Below, piece by piece: positions 63,201 to 64,000 of a stretch of DNA of 64,000 nucleotides. The stretch is from Verrucomicrobia bacterium UBA1200 (GTDB taxonomy: Bacteria > Verrucomicrobiota > Kiritimatiellia > RFP12 > UBA1067). The position numbers were made by a program, and so were the translations under genes. How positions within the stretch are numbered: position 1 is the first letter of the stretch; every line of letters begins with the position of its first letter. Under the pieces are notes generated by a model that saw only the letters and a list, made by a program, of their open reading frames with translations, was not told the origin of the DNA and made no database searches. Location: positions 10,641-74,640 of the forward strand of contig DBXY01000058.1 in NCBI GenBank assembly GCA_002309765.1. Reading direction: 5' to 3'.

Positions 63201-64000
63201 CGACGGACGAAGTCCACTCCGCCACCTCACGGCGCAGCTCGCCGCCGAACGCCGTCTCGAGCTCGCCCACCGTCGGCAGGCGGTAGTCGCCGCTCTCGCC
63301 ATTGAGCCACACGAGGAACTTCTCGATCTCGTTCTTCGAGACGTTCACGACGGGCGCGGCGGCCTCCCCTTCCGGGAACGCGAACGCCTCGCCCACGGCG
63401 TCCTTGTACTCCTTCCACTTCGCGTTCGTGACGGGCTTCCCGGTGAACTGCGCGAACGAAGAAGGATCTGCGCATGCCGGAGGCTGCGACGGCGCGGGCG
63501 CCGACGCCACAACCGTCTTCGACGTGATGGAGAACGCGTCGAACACGCCGATGTAGCTGCCGTCCGCGTTGAATCCGTGCGCCGTATAGGTGAGCGTGGC
63601 GCCTTCGACCTTCAGCTCGCCGTAGCTCTGGATGCAGCCCATGCGCACGGGCTCGGCCGGACCGAGAACATCGGTTTCCGTCACGCTCTTCTGGCGCGCC
63701 CAGAGGTAGGGGACGTCCTTGTGGCCGCCGAGGAACGTGGCGTCGCCGTAGTTGGCGTTCACATTCTCCACATGGTCGAGGTAGCCGGCACCGCCGTTCG
63801 TGAGCTGCACGATGCCGTCCTTGTAGATGCGCTCGTAGCCGTGCATGTGGCCGGAGAGCATCAGATCCACGCCGCCGGCCTTTGCGGCGTCGAGAAGCGC
63901 CTGGTTGTTGTTGTTGCCCCAGCACTCGAGCCAGAACGGGACATGCTGCGCCATGATGCGGAACTTCGCCGCGCGCGCGCGGTCCGTTGCAAGCAGGTTC
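60214..64000 (-). CDS. Giant secreted metallophosphoesterase / FGE-like / beta-strand-repeat protein (5' truncated)
   Basis: The frame is open to the right edge, so the N-terminus lies outside; 1261 residues are visible. The first ~150 residues are the end of a calcineurin-like metallophosphoesterase (FRIMAQHVPFWLECWG, then SGHMHGYERIY). A formylglycine-generating-enzyme-like module follows (VVNVSKNEIEKFLVWLNG, YRLPTVGELETAFGG, VAEWTSSVDP, YLGFRLA). The rest is a long run of beta-strand repeats of the autotransporter type (LVFDNVAFAGQGAQF, GTGTLTIKTATKGDIAV) and ends GLYLQRVGTMVILL. There is no C-terminal barrel. The head region beyond ~63000 is much richer in GC than the repeat part. Likely surface-exposed or secreted phosphoesterase on a beta-helical stalk. 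Confidence 0.8.
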   Translation of the reverse strand, partial: NLLATDRARAAKFRIMAQHVPFWLECWGNNNNQALLDAAKAGGVDLMLSGHMHGYERIYKDGIVQLTNGGAGYLDHVENVNANYGDATFLGGHKDVPYLWARQKSVTETDVLGPAEPVRMGCIQSYGELKVEGATLTYTAHGFNADGSYIGVFDAFSITSKTVVASAPAPSQPPACADPSSFAQFTGKPVTNAKWKEYKDAVGEAFAFPEGEAAAPVVNVSKNEIEKFLVWLNGESGDYRLPTVGELETAFGGELRREVAEWTSSVDPHTGWCRILGSPALAVDGTWCRAADRPSIATAGCHANYLGFRLATGVAPAEPAAADAPLAPALATLEGIANPAVVYKWVGGALIDITAEWTNPRADLVYDVPVIFAGEGVVSNNPTAFNVTFNAGLAASRSTLLMKSGSGTLTVKGAVKGGVCNSAGGWVIASEGPLVFDNVAFAGQGAQFRSGDGMLLLKGNNDFSGACVYLDGTNNNCTNYVAAAEEPTVFRARRITNKGANFTGIGDNVSVTLSKDYQFGGSYRILLNGSINAEAFNSLGNYDPIVFGPGSASIGYFGCAVNAWMRFGMANLEFTTARPFRSNIPSTKNYYGIFFARDEIHISSTCDWSVPVKDHFGMPIYFVADTRDTTICTRPKLIFEGEHDVFYSPTASSATLSSTAFTSPWDIEMAGTGTLTIKTATKGDIAVTDGTVKISALPCSGTTSASGDGKWAIDETLALLAGQMINGAFAPGGALTYDFAGNGFGEYMVLKGCGLSEGDITVTTSLDAADSLSVRCDWTGGDLRLVVEPAVGRRIAEWTGGGADGKPLDPANWRVTEDGVEVPGAVPNSTTLIRLAGSTTLSFPQTDGFAYAGLILSDDVSLGADCDWSGLGAVALHDGAFIDLLGHRLDVSGFTGITAGMAGVTDSTTDTEHPGELHLCVAEGSTLMNDKAAFTGNMKLVKEGLGTYVSAYAPQTYTGGTLVAEGVAQPPDGNGANTTYSGDAFRTFGPTYVAVASNAVFDLRANYAYYGRRMDDQRFVRLEGGTIRNSMADMTKSTWGGSGIGALTADSTLDVSYSIVFQSALCDLGGYTLTIPIVYAKHLYVHDTMFTNGTINITSGGYLHITTAVDASTVDFKVGCALYLEGSLDVRDYEPVWSNATYNKGAAALNVHRAFIPAAHDCFYGCTMMEGSTIDLSNRTTPLPLTSVFTDTGRKTLSFEDGASVQIRIKNGTFPGENVKIISWDSPPEGVSFVPERVDCKLLVEADGLYLQRVGTMVILL

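Noticed and set aside
63227..63925. A second minus-strand frame of 232 codons in the GC-rich head of the last gene
   Set aside because: High GC removes stop codons in all frames; the translation is R/G/H-rich and low in information, and the other frame carries the metallophosphoesterase motifs.

Overview
The window looks like a chromosomal segment from a Gram-negative member of the PVC superphylum, most likely an anaerobic, host- or mucus-associated Kiritimatiellota/Verrucomicrobiota-type bacterium. The signs are a PEP-CTERM-type tail (broken gene near 17.2 kb), two giant secreted beta-strand-repeat proteins, many lipobox and signal-peptide proteins, a sialic acid catabolic operon with a eukaryote-type N-acetylneuraminate lyase, a Na+-pumping biotin decarboxylase, and a GH141-like beta-helix enzyme. 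The taxon is inferred from gene content; there is no rRNA or other marker in the window.

Layout. 0-3.8 kb (+): the end of a probable glycoside hydrolase, a membrane-anchored helical-repeat protein and rarA. 3.8-9.0 kb (-): an operon of a CsgG-like exported protein, a B12-type radical SAM protein and a GH141-like beta-helix enzyme. 9.2-13.3 kb (-): potABCD polyamine ABC transporter with promoter and terminator. 13.5-16.8 kb (-): gnd, an AsmA-like protein and a HAD hydrolase. 16.9-18.4 kb: decayed DNA (transposase remnant, broken PEP-CTERM gene, imperfect inverted repeat). 18.4-20.0 kb (-): PrsW-type protease and two YbjQ/UPF0145 proteins. 20.2-24.9 kb (+): sialic acid operon (Kelch mutarotase fused to a sodium:solute symporter, lyase, AGE epimerase) behind a near-perfect sigma70 promoter. 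24.9-26.1 kb (-): a split chromate-transporter pair. 26.2-34.4 kb (-): a 2763-residue GDPD/beta-strand-repeat/PA14 surface protein.

34.8-48.8 kb (-): a YibE/F protein and alkaline phosphatase, then a tightly packed nine-gene run (EEP hydrolase, UvrD-type helicase, GldF-like and GldG-like ABC parts without an ATPase, DUF4340, ribBA, ketoacyl synthase, ketoacyl-synthase-like partner, mannose-1-phosphate guanylyltransferase). 49.1-50.7 kb (+): pgpA and a Tat-lipoprotein metallophosphoesterase. 50.8-54.4 kb (-): oadG-oadA-oadB. 54.6-60.0 kb (-): a six-gene envelope operon (two large lipoproteins, an LA_2272-type surface repeat protein, a CsgG/PEGA-like protein, YcfL-like and LpoB-like lipoproteins) bounded by its own promoter and terminator. 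60.2-64.0 kb (-): a second giant secreted protein, metallophosphoesterase plus FGE-like domain plus beta-strand repeats, running off the right edge.

Taken together the cell appears to scavenge host glycans (sialic acid, complex polysaccharide) and phosphate esters at its surface, take up polyamines, and may couple oxaloacetate decarboxylation to a sodium gradient that could drive the sialic acid symporter. The points most worth a second look are the two giant phosphoesterase-headed surface proteins with similar C-terminal tails, the six-gene LpoB/YcfL/COG3014/CsgG-PEGA/LA_2272 operon, the mutarotase-symporter fusion carrying an in-frame intergenic-type repeat, and several families of short tandem repeats. 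No tRNA, rRNA, CRISPR array or intact mobile element was seen.
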